A DNA stretch of 14,494 nucleotides from DATIHT01 sp964348615 (GTDB lineage Bacteria; Patescibacteriota; Microgenomatia; Curtissbacterales; GWA2-41-24), in assembly GCA_964348615.1 (NCBI GenBank), contig CAYGDE010000016.1, positions 1 through 14,494 on the forward strand, written 5' to 3'. Positions 14,193 through 14,494 of the stretch are shown here, piece after piece. The notes beneath the pieces were generated by a model that worked only from the letters and a program-made list of their open reading frames with translations, was not told where the DNA came from and did not search any database. Each line of letters opens with the position of its first letter. Positions within the stretch are counted from its first letter, which is position 1. Both the position numbers and the translations under genes were made by a program.

Positions 14193-14208
14193 CTAGACGA
14201 ATATTTCA

Positions 14209-14494
14209 ATGGAAAGAAAAGGCCAACCACTTTTAATTTTAAATAGATTTCCTAGACCTGTCAGAAATGCAGGTTATGCGGCTTTGACTATGGCTGCTTT
14301 GGCAGCCGCGGCTTGTGGCGGGAGTAATGCTGAAAACGGAAACGGCCAAAACGACGGAAAATCCGTCCAAAGCGGGGGAGTAGAACTTAAAGCTACAGAA
14401 ACAGCAACGGCTGTTTTTCCAACCTCAACACCTGAAGTTCCAAAATCGATAGAGGAAAGAATGCTTTCTGTTGAAAATTGCAAAGGATATGCAA
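14209..14494 (+). CDS. Probable lipoprotein, 3' end beyond the window
   Basis: The ATG at 14209 opens a frame that runs to the window edge (95 residues seen). It begins MERKGQPLLILNRFPRPVRN with several arginines and lysines, continues into a hydrophobic segment (YAALTMAALAAAA), and reaches Cys36 followed by GGSN, as in a lipobox, although position -3 is Ala rather than Leu. The mature part starts with a low-complexity tether rich in Gly, Asn, Gln, Ser and Thr, and a more structured stretch (SIEERMLSVENCKGYA) is just beginning at the edge. The strong promoter at 14164-14192 supports the start. Substrate-binding proteins and other surface lipoproteins begin this way; the family cannot be told from this fragment. 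Confidence 0.75.
   Translation, partial: MERKGQPLLILNRFPRPVRNAGYAALTMAALAAAACGGSNAENGNGQNDGKSVQSGGVELKATETATAVFPTSTPEVPKSIEERMLSVENCKGYA

Noticed and set aside
14274..14483. Minus-strand 69-residue frame at the right edge
   Set aside because: Antisense shadow of the plus-strand lipoprotein, which has a near-consensus promoter and a lipobox-like cysteine.

Overview
The window looks like a scaffold from a Candidate Phyla Radiation (Patescibacteria) bacterium, plausibly of the Microgenomates type; this placement is inference. The signs are a moderately AT-rich sequence, a type IV pseudopilin, a membrane-anchored PEGA/beta-propeller protein, many short orphan membrane proteins, one very large secreted modular protein with proline-rich linkers, and few Shine-Dalgarno sites. 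TGA is used as a stop (12998-13000) and the long reading frames contain no internal TGA, so the standard bacterial code applies, not the TGA-glycine code of Gracilibacteria/Absconditabacteria. Two runs of exactly 100 N (2869-2968 and 4772-4871) are scaffold joins of unknown true length, so gene order across them is provisional.

Layout. 1-182: two minus-strand genes, one cut by the window edge and one 41-residue membrane protein. 192-288: a hairpin repeat. 344-1123: an alpha/beta-hydrolase (+). 1143-2803: a minus-strand pair, a 57-residue proline-rich protein followed by a 490-residue orphan. After gap 1 comes a 5'-truncated pseudopilin (+), then a second copy of the hairpin repeat squeezed between convergent stop codons, then a PEGA/beta-propeller protein (-) that carries its own hairpin-type repeat inside the reading frame. 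After gap 2 comes a membrane-anchored HExxH metalloprotease-like protein (+). 6477-12523 is a tight three-gene minus-strand operon: a membrane-anchored Ig-like protein, a 1711-residue secreted protein of beta-sandwich modules ending in a lytic-transglycosylase-like domain, and a small membrane-anchored protein. 12639-14113 is a minus-strand pair overlapping by 4 bases: a Cys/His-rich membrane-anchored protein with a regular Cys-pair repeat, and a cupredoxin-like lipoprotein. At the right edge is the start of a divergent probable lipoprotein behind a strong promoter.

Most recognisable products face outward from the membrane (pseudopilin, PEGA/propeller, protease-like, giant hydrolase, Ig-like, cupredoxin, Cys/His protein, lipoprotein), so this is an envelope and surface region. 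The least familiar items are the Cys/His-rich 34-residue-period repeat protein coupled to a cupredoxin that lacks the type 1 copper cysteine, and the hairpin elements with short-period repeat arms, one family having a conserved loop and variable stems and another hairpin lying in-frame inside a gene. Several genes also have promoters placed so close to the start codon that their mRNAs would be leaderless or nearly so.

No tRNA, rRNA, CRISPR array, transposase or integrase was seen. No gene-free stretch exceeds 300 bases.
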